Part shown: one piece after another, positions 11,271 to 22,884 of the stretch
How the letters are laid out: each line of letters opens with the position of its first letter
How positions within the stretch are numbered: position 1 is the stretch's first letter
Assembly (NCBI GenBank): GCA_017893485.1
Contig: CM030362.1
Coordinates: 259,014,755 to 259,078,754, forward strand
Source: Hemerocallis citrina
Taxonomy: Eukaryota > Streptophyta > Magnoliopsida > Asparagales > Asphodelaceae
Direction of reading: 5' to 3'
DNA: 64,000 bases
Notes under the pieces: model-generated
Database searches by the model: none
What the model saw: the letters and a program-made list of their open reading frames with translations, nothing else
What the model was told of the DNA's origin: nothing
Program-made: the position numbers and the translations under genes

Positions 11271-12029
11271 GTATGTTTATGTGTATCTATGAGGGGTATT
11301 TCCGAGAGGTTCCAAACAACATTCGTGATTCCAGAGTATGGACTAGAAACAACCATGATGGGTATTCGGTCAAATCTATGTATCAATTTTTAAATGATGG
11401 GGGTACAAGTTCAGCAGAATCCAAAGTCATCTGGAGCTCATTGATACCTCTCAAGATCAAAAACAGGTGTAGATGAGGGATGCTAGTTCAGATTGACTCC
11501 TCCGCGCAACAGCTGAAGTAGTTCAAGCTTGAAAATTTTCCTTATTTCGAATCAAAGAAAGAATCACTCACCTCACCGCACAAGGCTAGACTTATAAAAA
11601 CTAATCTTCAAAAGAGGAACTTAAACATTGATTGTATGTGTAATAGATGTGGGGCTTTGTTTGAAGATACAAATCATATCTTCCTTTACTGCCCAATAAC
11701 CTGCGAATGTTTGGAATATTCTTAGCTAGACCTTTCACTTTGATGGTCTCGAACTTCCACCCCACGTGGAAAAAGTGTGGGGTGTTTGGAGAACTAAATA
11801 TATTAGCAACATCAATCTTGTGTCTTGGGACATTACTATTGCTACAACTATGTCGGTTCTTTGGACTAGTAAGAATAATTTTTGCTTCAATAATGTGTTG
11901 CATAATATTGATTCTATCGTTCATGAAATCATTAAGCTTGTTCTCTTTTGGGCAGGTGCGGCTTTGGCAAAGAAGAAGCGAAGGATTGGGGCGGAGGTGG
12001 AGTCAGGAGGAAGGGTAACAGACGAGTAA
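11271..12029 (+). pseudogene. LINE RT C-terminal zinc-binding region
   Basis: 11300-11480 reads DSRVWTRNNHDGYSVKSMYQFL and IWSSLIPLKIK, the usual block before the zinc-binding domain of plant L1 ORF2. About 11600-11695 gives NIDCMCNRCGALFEDTNHIFLYC, the Cys-Cys-His-Cys zinc motif. 11766-12029 gives VWGVWRTKYIS, LWTSKNNFCFNN and ending KKKRRIGAE, matching ORF2 ends. Reading frames are broken between these blocks; the endonuclease and RT core are absent because of 5' truncation. Confidence 0.75.
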
Positions 12030-12966
12030 ACAATGGGATCTTATCAAATATAAGAGCAACTGTGTTGAGGGTGTTGACATACTGTTGTGGTTTTGTAAAT
12101 ATATGAGGAACTATGTTTTTTTGGGGTTTTGCAGTTACGACATTGCGACTGTATTTAGGGGATGTTGTTTTTGCTCAGCTTTATGGTGGCGACCAGTTGT
12201 TTGGTTCGGGGTTGCTTGCTGTATCCCTATGATGCTTTATAGTTTGTAACTTTAATTTGATTGGATGCGTAATATATGAGGAACTAAGTTTTATGTGTTA
12301 TTTTGATGTTGCTCTGTTGGGGGTTTGCAGTTCTGCAGTTGCTTCTTCATGACTGCGATTTTGGTGATGTTGTTCTCTCATTTTTGGGATGGTTTAGTCT
12401 GTGTTTTCAATTAGTTTTTGTGGCGTTGGCTTGATGGCAATCGGGCTCAATTGTTGTATTTTTGTTACTTCGCGAGGCTAATGCATGTTATTTCTGGTTG
12501 TTTATTGGATAATTTCCATCTTAATTTGACTATTTTTTAGCCTTATGTACCTGGCTGCTGCTGATGTGTGTGGGCTGCGCTTCTTCTTTATTCATTAGGG
12601 TCTTTCTGTTGTGTTCTAGTAAGCTTCTGTTTGGGTGTGTTGTGCTTTGAGGAGGGTGATCTCTTCACTCTCTTGCCCATGGTCCAGTTCGGTATTTAGA
12701 AGCTTGGTTCTACTACGGTTCCTGTTGCTGCTGGCTTGTGTAGGGGTAGCTTGCTACTCAATGCTTCCAGTTATGTATTTTGCTTTGCCAATTTGTTAAG
12801 GCTTGTCTTTATTTCTTGCTCTTTTCGTGTTGCGGCTTCTCTTTGTCTGGGGCGCAGCTTGTGCATCTGACAGAGCGGAAGGGTCTTGTTTTTAAAATTT
12901 TATGAATGAATCTTTGATGGTTGTTACCATCTTAAAATCCACAAAAAAAAAAAAAAAAAAAAACTG
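11271..12966 (+). mobile_element. 5'-truncated L1-type LINE
   Basis: Ends in a 21-base poly(A) run (12943-12963). Possible target-site duplication ATCTCCA at 11264-11270 and 12967-12973 (short, so weak). Coding remnants (below) are the reverse-transcriptase C-terminal zinc region. The 3' UTR (12030-12940) is T/G-rich with no further coding sequence. Confidence 0.75.
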
Positions 12967-13868
12967 ATCTCCATTCTAGACTTTTCATTGAATTGTATTC
13001 ATATCGTCTATTCTAGCACCAGTTTTGTTTAAAGAGCGAGATATCTCATTTTCTATTATGACTGGTGTTTTCGTTGTGTCCTTTCTTTGATTGTCTGCGG
13101 ATGTGGCTTCTATTTTTCTTACCGTAACAAGTTTTATGAGTATGTCAAACATATGGTTTCGGTCATTTTGTCCATTTGCTTGGCCACAATTGTCTTTTAT
13201 CATTTGGAACGTATTCATCGACTGTAACAAGTTTAATGAAGATGTACCTACTAGCATTTATCCCTGCTCATGGTATGCTTTTATAATGCTTGCATCATTG
13301 TAGATAAATGCTGAGTTTATAACAATTTGTATTCAAATATAAATATATAGGGGACTCTACCAATGCACACTCATTTTGTGCACACTCCCGGGCGCACTCT
13401 CCCACAGCCATCCGATCAAGAGAATGATCATGATCTTGATCGGGCGCCTGACATTTCTACCGCTCTTCTCCATTATTACAAAGGGGTTTTTGGTCATTTT
13501 CCTCTTGGGACTACCCCTTGTATCATCTTCTCTCTCAATCCTCTCTCGTTCCCCAAATCCCCCAATCTCTCCCTCTTCACCTCCAAACCCTAGATCCACC
13601 TCAAGGGGCGCCCGACGCCCCTCTTCGTCGTTGATCTTGATGCCCCCAATGCCCCTCTCCATCTTGCTCGAAATCCCCTCGAAACCCTACCCCCGACTCC
13701 TCTCCCCCTCTCAAGCTCACCACTGCCACTGATGCCCTCGATGCTCCTCTCTCAAGGCTCGGATTTGCGGCTCCTCATCCTACACCACCGTCCCTCTTAT
13801 TGAAGGCTGATTTTGAAACTCACTTGAATGCTATTTTGAAATTCCTATTTCCACTTTCAAGTATTTGA
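12967..13868. other. Unassigned sequence left of element B
   Basis: AT-rich to 13340, then C/T-rich (13380-13790) like a leader or 5' UTR. An open stretch of 90 codons on - (13257-12985) has no recognisable motif. It could be host DNA or part of another decayed element; no gene is called. Confidence 0.3.
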
Positions 13869-13873
13869 ATAGT
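13869..13873. repeat. TSD of element B, left
   Basis: ATAGT directly before the LTR start; ATGGT follows the 3' LTR at 54112-54116. One mismatch, consistent with an old insertion. Confidence 0.55.
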
Positions 13874-14690
13874 TATAACCCCTGTTTTTCGTTTTGTGTA
13901 TTTTTGAGTTTATTTTTCGTTTCGGTGTATTTCTCGTCCTGTATCTTTTCTTTGACCGTATATTGGTTTTTATTTTCAATAAATTCATTTTGTTATTTTT
14001 GTCATCTTTTTATTTTGAATTCTTGATCCAGTTGTCTCATTTGTTTCGTCTCTATTTGATCGACCTACTTTTGATTCTCTTTATTCAATTTGCTCGTGCC
14101 TATTTTTTTATTTGTTGTTTTTTTTTTGTGCCCGTCTCATTTTTTTTTATATATTAATTTTGATCACCATATTTCTTTTTATTTATTCAACCCAGTCATT
14201 TAACCCATTTAGCTTTATATTAACCTATTAATAACTGCCATTATCCCAATCTGATCCTATAAACCATTCCAAATACCCATTTATCAAACCATCAGACCCG
14301 TTTACCATTTACTTTCTTATTCACCTATTACTCTTAAACCCATAGCCTGTTAATTAATACCCAACCCATTTACCTAATTACTACCCATACTCGAACCCTA
14401 TATACTACCCGTTACCCTGTAGCCGTCACCGGTCTCTTTCCCCCCCTAAACATAATTCTACTTACATATATATATGGCTATAGTTTTCTCTGTTTACCCA
14501 TCCCCTGCGTTAAATCCCTAGCCAACCTTTGCCTCTGTACTCCTCCCGACCTCCCTGTCTCTCCCCATCCCATCTGCTCCTCCCGAGGATCCCTGCTCTC
14601 GTCCCACTTCTGTTCCTCCCCGTCTCTCCCTGGTGCCGACCTCCGACAGCCACCGTGGGCTGCGCCGTGTTGCCCTCCCGAAAACAGCAC
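13874..14690 (+). repeat. 5' LTR of element B, first part
   Basis: Matches 35578-36126 plus 51079-51325 (same order), including the C-run at 14440 where element C is inserted in the other LTR. Ends with AGCAC, the Sirevirus target site. The sequence continues at 27883. Confidence 0.85.
14686..14690. repeat. TSD of Sirevirus, left
   Basis: AGCAC; repeated at 27878-27882. The uninterrupted site AACAGCACAACCCC is preserved in the other LTR near 51316. Confidence 0.9.
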
Positions 14691-16150
14691 TGTTGGATCT
14701 TGTAGGCAAGACAAGAAACACTAGGGGGGGAGGGGTGAATAGTGTTTTACAAAAAATTAGTTGCTGAATTAAAAATTATCTTCTTTTCAGTCGACTGTAA
14801 AAGGAAGTTCAGTCGACTGAGGCGTCAGAGTATAAGAGTATTTTGATACTAGTCTGATAAGTCGACTTAATACAGAAAGGCAGTCAACTTGCCAGAAGAG
14901 TTTCTGAGAAGATTGTAATACCAGTCTGATCAGACGAGTTAAGATGGGAATACAGTCGACTTACCAGAACGGTTTTGAGAGAATAAAAATGCAAGTAATA
15001 AAAGGTTCAAGAGATACAACAACAGAAATTCCAACCACAGAGTACACACGATGTATCCTGGTTCGGTCTTCCCGATCTACATCCAGTCCCCAAGCAACCC
15101 ACTTGAGATTTTTCACTATTCTTGAAAAATGTACAAGAATACCCTACGACATTAGACAACAACCTTGTCCAACCCGTAGTCCTCTCTCACCACTAGAGAG
15201 AGCAACCCACTCTTCCACCAAGAGTGAAAACCCGACTCTACACCCTAGAGCCCTACTCTCCGACCGAGAGGAAAAGAAAACAATAAAATTGTTTACAATC
15301 AATCTATAGCCTTGTTGTGAATGTGATTTTGTATGTGGCTATTTGGTCGACTTCTGGATTCAGTCCAAAACAAATTCAATGTTATGTTGGACTGAAAACA
15401 TAGAACCAAGACATAAGAATTAGAGTGCTTAAGTTGGAAAACTTTTTCTCTTTTGAAAGTAAGAACACTTTAAAAAAAATTCTCAAAAGCTTGGAGACCT
15501 TCCATTGTGATTCTAAGCCTCTATTTATAGAGTAGAATCCCTGGAAGTTGTAAAACAGTTTATTACAACTGTTTACAAACAGATATATATTTTTTGAAAT
15601 CAAAAAATCAAGTTTTGAAATCAGTAATCTGTCAAAACGGCTTGAACAGTCGACTGGGTTGCCGTTATAAGTCGACTGGCCAGAGTTTGAAGAAGCTCAG
15701 ACAGTTTTGTACAGGTACAGTCGACTGGTCCATAATGGTAGTTGGCAGTTGACTGGTACTCAACAGCTGACCTAGTTCAAACTGTTTTGACCTTTATTTT
15801 TGAAAACCACACAGTTATAAAATTATATGTGAGTGTGTGTGTGTGACAAGGCTTTTACATCAATCTAAGACTCAACAAAAGAAGATTACATTTGCTTTTA
15901 CAAGACACAACATATAAGACATTGAAGCTTTGGTCCTGACTTGAGTCTTTAGTCTTGATAGAAGCTTTAGCCATTGTCTTTGTATGAAGCTTTGCTTGAT
16001 CATTCTTCAGTTTTAGAACAACTTACTTGATCAATTTACTTTGAGACCTTTGTGTATCATACTTGATAAACTTTGATACAACCTGCAATATATGAGAGGT
16101 AGCACAGCAACTTTGCATTGTGTTGTAATCATCAAAATCAAGAATCAGCA
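14691..16150 (-). repeat. 3' LTR of Sirevirus
   Basis: Begins TGTTGGATC and ends ATCAGCA on +; about 1460 bp versus 1417 bp for the other LTR, differing by scattered substitutions and small indels. It contains eight GTCGAC palindromes embedded in CAGTCGACTG/AAGTCGACTT contexts. Confidence 0.9.
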
Positions 16151-16166
16151 TTCTCCCCCTTTTTGA
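16151..16166 (-). other. Polypurine tract of Sirevirus
   Basis: On the - strand AAAAAGGGGGAGAA abuts the 3' LTR start. Confidence 0.85.
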
Positions 16167-16515
16167 TGATGACAATACAATAGCTTAAAATAATGGAAAT
16201 AAATATTACAAATGCTCACATGCTCCCCCTATCAATTGTACAACATGCATAGGTGTGAAAAACATGCACAAAAACATGCACAAAGATATACACGATAGCT
16301 ACATTTTCTCCCCCTTTGTCATCAACAAAAAAAGGAGGAAAAAAGTAAACCATAAAAAGTACATAGCAAAATGAAAAACAAAGACAAATTTATACATAGA
16401 AATGAAATATTCTTAGTTCAAACTATTACATAACTAATAGAAAATGCAACAATAAGTAGGAAATACATAGAAAAAATATAAAAACAGTAGCGCATCAATC
16501 TTCATCATCTTCATC
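16167..16515. other. Sirevirus 3' untranslated region
   Basis: A-rich on + with a few C-runs (CTCCCCCT at 16221 and 16311, echoes of the polypurine tract). No coding sequence seen. Confidence 0.5.
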
Positions 16516-17724
16516 TTAGCCACCATGAGAGGGAGGAGGAAACTGAGAGGTGAACAGGTGGGTAAGATGAGAAATATTTGCTTCAAGAGCATCTTGACGA
16601 TTCATGAGAGCATCTTGACGATCCATAATATAATTAACAGAAGTGTAAAGACTTCTTGGATCATCAAAATCAGCACGAGGACTAGATGAACTAGAAGCAG
16701 AAGACCGACGAGCTGAAGTGGCTAAGGGGATAGGAGGTACATTCCTAGTAGGAGACCTAGGTAGAGGATTTAGCAACTTCATATGTGCTTAACTAGCACG
16801 ATCAAATGAATCAAAGTGTTTTACAACATCCGTCTCCGATTCGAGATCAACATCATGAGCATAGAAGACGTGAGTGAGTAAAGCACCAAAGGGAAGAAAT
16901 GAAGTATGAGCCTTAGCAAGACGTTTAAAAATGACGAGACCCCAATTTATTTTAATATTGCCAAATATTGCATAAACAGCTTGTTGCAACTCAAGTGAAT
17001 ACTGATCATAACTCCCAGTTTTGGGAATAATGTTATATGACAGTATGCGTGCAACTAGCTTAGCAATAGGAGTGATAGATCAATTGGTCATAGGAGGACC
17101 ATGATTTGGCAAATAAATTTTAGAAAAAATGGAGTCATCATGCATATCAACATCTCCTAAGTCACACCCTTCATTAGACAGACTCAAAATAAGACTTAGT
17201 CTAGCAGGGAAGATTCTCATCCGTTTATCTTTGACAGACGATAAAATAAAAATCTCATTACCATCCTCCGAAGTAGTAATCTTCATATTTGTATAAAACA
17301 AATATATTATGTAAGGATAGTAAGAGGGTTGATTGACATGAGACAATAGATCAAATAACCCACATTGCTCAAACAATGAGGCTAGTAGGAACCTATCTAA
17401 ATCTGGAAAATTCACAAATCTACCCGGAAAAATGATAATGGAACAAATAATGTACCATTTATCAATGAGATTCGGTTTTCTCAAATATTGAAGATAGTCT
17501 CTAGATCCTTGGCATTAATTCTTCTACATTAGATGAACGGGATCTTTTAGGGGGCCATAATAAAAAATAGATCCTAAAAAATCAAAAGAGCGAAAGAGTT
17601 CTAAGAAGATATACCGACAAGGAGGTAGCAAAGAGAAATAAAGAACTTCAAGAGATCTTCTGAGAATCACGGGAAATTGAAAGAGAACTTCAATCTGGGG
17701 TTTCAAAATCCTTGAAATCGCCAA
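16516..17724 (-). pseudogene. Sirevirus env-position ORF (plant-transposon-protein-like)
   Basis: Located between RNase H and the polypurine tract. Blocks from 5' to 3': DFLGSIFYYGPLKDPVHLM (17600-17530), KPNLIDKWYIICSIIIFPGRFVNF (17480-17410), YYPYIIYLFYTNMKI, SSVKDKRMRIFPARLSLILSL (17340-17170), ITPIAKLVARIL then QQAVYAIFGNIKINWGLVIF (17070-16910), FDDPRSLYTSVNYIMDRQDAL (16680-16610), stop at 16516. The YP-x-FYxN, VK-x and gIPxEG-like layout resembles, by recall, Pfam 'putative plant transposon protein' domains found in extra ORFs. Two frameshift/stop junctions (about 17500 and 16790). No membrane segment or signal peptide is obvious, so an envelope role is doubtful. Confidence 0.55.
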
Positions 17725-18135
17725 GCAGCAGCAGCCGACTTGAGAGCTCGGTAGAAAGAGAGAGTTAGGGTAAAAGTGAAAGAATGAGAGTAAAGAGTTA
17801 GGGTTTTTACTTTGAATGGACGACTGAGATGTAAGTTAGGGAGTTTCAAAGGCTCGGATCGGTCAAAGGGTAGCAGTAAAGTGAAAAGAATCGCCTCAAA
17901 AGATGTGTCAATTTTCGAATTTGAAGAATATTGATGTGCGAAAGTCGACTGGTCTCAGAGGGAAGTCGACTTAGTTGAGAGCAAAATAAACAAGTGAACA
18001 TAGCACTAATACAACTGGTCAGTCGACTGTCCAGAACATAAATCTCAGACAAAAACTTAGAAAAATAAAGATACTTGGCAGTCGACCGAAAAATACTTGT
18101 AAGTCGACTTACCAGAGAAAATTTTTAAAAACATC
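17725..18135. repeat. Sirevirus spacer with AGTCGACT palindromes
   Basis: Five copies at 17943, 17964, 18021, 18080 (one mismatch) and 18101. The last, AAGTCGACTTACCAGAG (18101-18117), is the exact reverse complement of 19785-19801 in the nested solo LTR. Confidence 0.6.
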
Positions 18136-18396
18136 ATGAAAACTACAAATCCCTAGTTCTCTTCTTAAGGTGATAAATGTGTCTTCCTTAAGAGGTTTGG
18201 TAAAAATATCAGCTACCTCTTTATTAGTAGAAATAAAGTCTAAAGAAATGTCTCCCTATAAAACATGATCACGTAAAAAATGATGTCGAATATCAATATG
18301 TTTCGTATGTGAGTGTTGAACCGGATTTTTAGATAAGTTATAGCACTGATATTATCACACATTATTGAAGGTTTTTCAAATGAAATACTATAGTCT
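18136..18396 (-). pseudogene. Sirevirus RNase H, C-terminal fragment
   Basis: Read on -, gives EKPSIMCDNISAI, then HIDIRHHF-like and IFTKPL-like segments across frameshifts, ending near 18140 (ITLRRELGI). This is the C-terminus of Copia RNase H, separated from the rest (21726-22884) by the solo LTR. Confidence 0.8.
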
Positions 18397-18876
18397 AATA
18401 GTGTAGAACCCCGTATTTTCAAATATTATTTTAAATATTAGAAAATGAATTAAAATGATTTTCTGGAGATTTAATAAATATTTTCTAAAGATTTATCTTT
18501 TTACACGTGCAAAACACGTGCAAATACTTTCTTGAGAAGTTCAAAGTCAAATTTTCTTTATGTAAAATCATTATTTAATATTTGGAATTTATTTATTATT
18601 TTTCCAGATTTTTCTGAAATTAATTGGATCTATTTGCAAATTTTGAGAAAAGAAGGACCTTTTTGCAAATTTGTCATTTTTAGGGGTTAAAATGCAAAAT
18701 CTATTTTCTGGACGTTTTGAACAGTACCGGTTGAGATTAATGAGTATATTTACTTTTAAATCCTAATTTAAATGATTTTTATTGAGTTTCCAAGAATAGA
18801 GCTATATATGTAAAGTTATATTTTGGAAGAACTATTTTGCAAATGCATTTCTAAAACCCTAAATCATTATTTCCGG

Positions 18877-18886
18877 CCTATATAAG
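18877..18886 (+). promoter_or_regulatory. TATA box of solo LTR
   Basis: CCTATATAAG, followed by a G/T-rich start region; about 480 bp into the LTR. Confidence 0.5.
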
Positions 18887-19504
18887 TGGGTGTACAGCCG
18901 TCATTCGCTGGACAACATTATATTTTGTGATTTTTGAGGATCAAGAGGAGGATTTTGGATCTCGCAAAAAGGGAGACTTTCTGGTCGGATCTCTTCATTT
19001 CTAGGTGAGTGATATGAACTTTGTTTTGTGGTTTGATTTATGTGAACGATTATTTTATTGTTTGTTTGACATGTTTGTTTATTTAGTGTATTTTGTATGA
19101 GAACGATGCAATGGTTGTTGTTGCTGTATTATGTATGTAAAATCTATGAACGTTTAGTAGATCTTGATTGATGAATTCTTTATTGCTTGAAAACATGTTT
19201 AAGATTTGAGTATGGTTATGATAATAAGGGATCGGATGGATGAACATCTGGATCTCGTGGATACAAATCAGATTTGGTTTTGAGTTGTGGAAGATATTTA
19301 GTATTGAGAAATCCTAATGGAAAAATTAGGAGTTAAGAACATGAGAATTAAGTTTTGAGATATTGATTGATTTGAGAAAATGTATCCATAATGAGGATTA
19401 TTTGAGATTGTCGATTTTACCTGAAAACAAATTATTTTAGTAAACAATGATCACTTTTGGAAAACCCTAATTTTGATTATCATGTACAACCAAAACCTTA
19501 CAGT

Positions 19505-19985
19505 CTGTAGGTCGACAGTCGACTGGCAGACCTTTCAGTCGACTGGTATGACCCGGCTGCTAGATCTTTAGTTTTCTTGAATATCCATTCTGGACAGTCG
19601 ACTTAGACCCTTTTCAGTCGACAGTCACACTTAGAATTCATTTTTCAAAGTTATCGTAGATTTTTCTCTGGTAAGTCAACTTATGACTTTTTAAGTCGAC
19701 TTATAATCTCTTTTAAGTCGACTTATGACTTTGCAAGTCGACTTATAACACTTAGAATATTTCTTAAAGATTTCTGGAAGTTCTCTCTGGTAAGTCGACT
19801 TATGTTTTTGTAAGTCAACTTATGATCTGATAAGTCGACTTATGACTTTTATAAGTCAACTTATATTCTCTGGTAAGTCAACTTATGATTTTTATAAGTC
19901 AACTTATAATACTTAACTTATTTTCTTAAAATTACTGGATTTCCCTCTGGACAGTCGACTGGTGAGTTTTTGCAGTCGACTGGTA
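19505..19985 (+). repeat. AGTCGACT palindrome cluster in solo LTR
   Basis: About twelve exact GTCGAC sites in 480 bp, most as AGTCGACT, plus decayed forms (AGTCAACT). Several have the leader CTCTGGTA or CTGGAC. Chance expectation for a 6-mer is about one per 4 kb. Confidence 0.85.
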
Positions 19986-20189
19986 CTGATATCTTTCAAA
20001 GGTGTTTTGAGATTCTTTAAACGACTATTTCTTTAAGTGTTTTGGATCTATAACCTACCCTTATAAATATTATTCTTCTATAGAACACACGTTTTCAATA
20101 TATTTTATTGTTGGATTTGGATTATGGAATTTATTAAAGACTTGGGTTTTGTTGAGTGGAGAGATTTCTCCTTAGACCGTTTGACGATG

Positions 20190-21045
20190 GATTAGTGAAT
20201 TATGGACATATTGAGAGTCATTGATCTCTGGGGTTGGGTATATTCTGCGGTGTTGAGAGTCATTGATCTCCGGGGTTGGGTATACTCTGCGGTGTTGAGA
20301 ATCACTGATAGTGATTGATAACCGAGTATCCAATCTGTGGTGTTGAGAGTGACTAATAACCGGGTATCCGATCTGTGGTATTGAGAGTGATTGATAGTCG
20401 GGTATATTCTGCGGTGTTGAGAGTCATTGATCTCTGGGGTTGGGTATACACTGCGGTGTTGAGAATCACTGATAGTGATTGATAACCGGGTATCCAATCT
20501 GCGGTGTTGATAGTGACTGATAACCGGGTATCCGATCTGTGGTATTGAGAGTGATTAATAGTTGGGTATATTCTGCGGTGTTGAGAGTCATTGATCTCTG
20601 GGGTTGGGTATACTCTGCGGTGTTGAGAATCACTGATAGTGATTGATAACCGGATATCCAATCTGCGGTGTTGAGAGTGACTGATAACCGGGTATCCGAT
20701 CTGTGGTATTGAGAGTAATTGATAGTCAGGTATATTCTGCGGTATTGAGAGTCATTGATCTCTGGGGTTGAGTATACTCTGCGGTGTTGAGAATCACTGA
20801 TAGTGATTGATAACCGGGTATCCAATCTGCGGTGTTGAGAGTGACTGATAACCGGGTATCCGATCTGTGGTATTGAGAGTGATTGATAGTCGGGTATATT
20901 CTGCGGTATTGAGAGTCATTGATCTCCGGGGTTGGGTATACTCTGCGGTGTTGAGAGTCACTGATAGTGATTGATAACCGGGTATCCGATCTGCGGTGTT
21001 GAGAGTGATTGATAACCGAGTAACCAAACTGCGGTGTTGAATAGT
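20190..21045 (+). repeat. 164-bp higher-order minisatellite
   Basis: About five copies (anchor TCACTGATAGTGATTGATAACC at ~20300, 20464, 20628, 20791, 20955). Each unit is built of four ~41-bp subunits of the form 'CGGTGTTGAGAGT…GGGTAT'. Long open frames on the - strand are only a by-product of the repeat. Confidence 0.85.
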
Positions 21046-21720
21046 TTGATCTATAACTACTTGTACCTTTTTCTTCTATTGAACCTTATTATATGGAGAC
21101 GTTAAGGGCCTGCACCGAACCTATGTACTATGGAATGCATAGACTTCGACAAGTACGCATTAGAGAGTCAGCATATAGAGATTGTATTTTCTTGACTTGG
21201 TTTTATGCATGTGTTTTCCTGTTTTCTGCTTCTACCACTTAGTTAAGTTACACTTGATGTTTTCATGTTTTCCTGTCATTTCTTACTTCACAATAAATGT
21301 TTAGTTTATGTTATTCTCGTTCAGTACATGTTGCTTAAGAATCCATGCTTATTGTTTATATATGTTGTTTGTTGTTTTATATCACTCACACCATTTATGG
21401 CTGACCCCTTTAGTTTTGGGGGTTAGGGATCATCTCTAGCCTCATGTGTTGCAGGTTGTTGCTTTGAGTTTGGAGGCTTGGATACTTGAGATAGTTTTGA
21501 GATAAACTGATGATAATAGAGCTTTGTGTAAAATTTTGTAAAAAGAATGTTGTAATTCAAGGTGTTTGTATTTCCGCTGTGTTTGAAAAAGATTGATGTA
21601 ATAAAAGTTTGAATAAAATTATTTGTGTTTTTGGGCTATGTGTACTATTACATTGAAGTTGATGCTGGGATTGTGCCACGTATTTTCTAAGATATTATAT
21701 TAGAAATTCGGGGCGCAACA

Positions 21721-22884
21721 AATAGGACTTGTTTCATCCACAAAATTTGGGCACAAGCCAAACTTGCAGCGATATATTCAGCTTCTGTAGTAGATAGGGA
21801 TACCGAATTTTGCTTCTTACTGCACCAAGAGACTAGTGAATGTCCCAAAAAGTGACATGTCCCACTAGTGCTCTTGCGGTCAGTTTTACTACCGGCAAAA
21901 TCTGCATCACTATATGACAAAAGTTGAAAGTTATCAGTACGTGGATAAAATAGACCATATTCAGACGTGCCTTTAAGGTATCTTGAAATACGTTTCACAG
22001 CTTTTAAGTGAGACTCTTTAGGATTGATATCTAGCACATAAACATACACTAAACATAATGTCCGGTCTACTAGCAGTTATATATAAGAGTGAGCCAATCA
22101 TACCTCGATAGAGTTTCTGATCGACACTCTTACCTAATTCATCTTTGTCAAGGGTAGTGGTAGTAGCCATAGGTGTGGTCTTACTACTCGTGCTATCCAT
22201 GTTAAACCATTTGAGTAATTCCTTAGCATATTTTCCTTGATTAATACATATGACATTATGTGACTGCTTAATTTGTAGTCCAAGAAAATAATTGAGTTCA
22301 CCCATGTGACTCATCTCAAACTCGTTTTTCATGGTGTTAGCAAACTCTTGATATAGATTATTATTAGTAGAACCAAAAATTATGTCATCTACATATATTT
22401 GTATGATCAAGATATCTGTCTCTATTTTTCTAATAAACAAGGTAGTGTCTACTTTACCTATTTCAAAACCCGTTTCTAAAAGAAAAGTCTTCAATCGATC
22501 ATACCAAGCACGTGGTGCTTGTTTAAGACCGTATAAAGCCTTTTTCAATTTAAAAACATAGTTTGGAAATTGTTCATGTTCGAAACCTGATGGTTGTTTA
22601 ACATAAATATCTTTCTTTATAAAACCATTAAGGAATGCACTTTTAACATCCATTTGAAAGAGTGTAAAATTCATAAATCATGCAAAAGATAATAAGATAC
22701 GGATTGATTCTAATCTAGCAACAGGAGCATATGTTTTATCAAAATCTATGCCTTCTTCTTGATTATACCCTTGAGCAACTAGTCTAGCTTTGTTCCTAAC
22801 AACTTGTTCTGATTCATTTAACTTATTCTTGAATACCCATTTGGTACCAATTATAGTATGATCAGGAGGTCATGGAACTAAATC
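21721..22884 (-). pseudogene. Sirevirus reverse transcriptase and RNase H (N-terminal part)
   Basis: RT motifs on -: FQMDVKSAFLNGFI, ALYGLKQAPRAWYD, IIQIYVDDIIFGS (active-site YVDD), MSHMGELNYFLGLQ and LYRGMIGSLLYITASRPDI. RNase H part: LLSYSDADFAGSKTDRKSTSGT and STTEAEYIAASLA, broken by the solo LTR after WMKQ. Frames shift near 22040 and 22680. Confidence 0.9.

Larger units (their letters stand above)
18402..21720 (+). mobile_element. Solo LTR of a Gypsy (Tekay-like) element
   Basis: TGTAGAACCCCG…CGGGGCGCAACA, flanked by AATAG at 18397-18401 and 21721-21725. At 3319 bp, with a promoter (TATA 18877) and no coding region or internal LTR duplication, it is best read as a solo LTR left by recombination. 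Termini resemble chromovirus LTRs (TGTAACACCCC type). It differs from the LTRs of element B. Contains AGTCGACT clusters and a 164-bp minisatellite. Confidence 0.85.

Noticed and set aside
14944..15309. 121-codon + frame in the Sirevirus LTR, also open in the other LTR (26711-27076)
   Set aside because: The LTRs are nearly identical, so shared openness is expected. It is antisense to the element and has no recognisable motif.
20192..21027. Overlapping - strand open frames of about 77-119 codons
   Set aside because: They are the 164-bp minisatellite read in one frame; no domain, and the repeat explains their openness.
20190..21045. CRISPR-like repeats
   Set aside because: Units are directly abutting without unique spacers, and the context is plant retrotransposon DNA.
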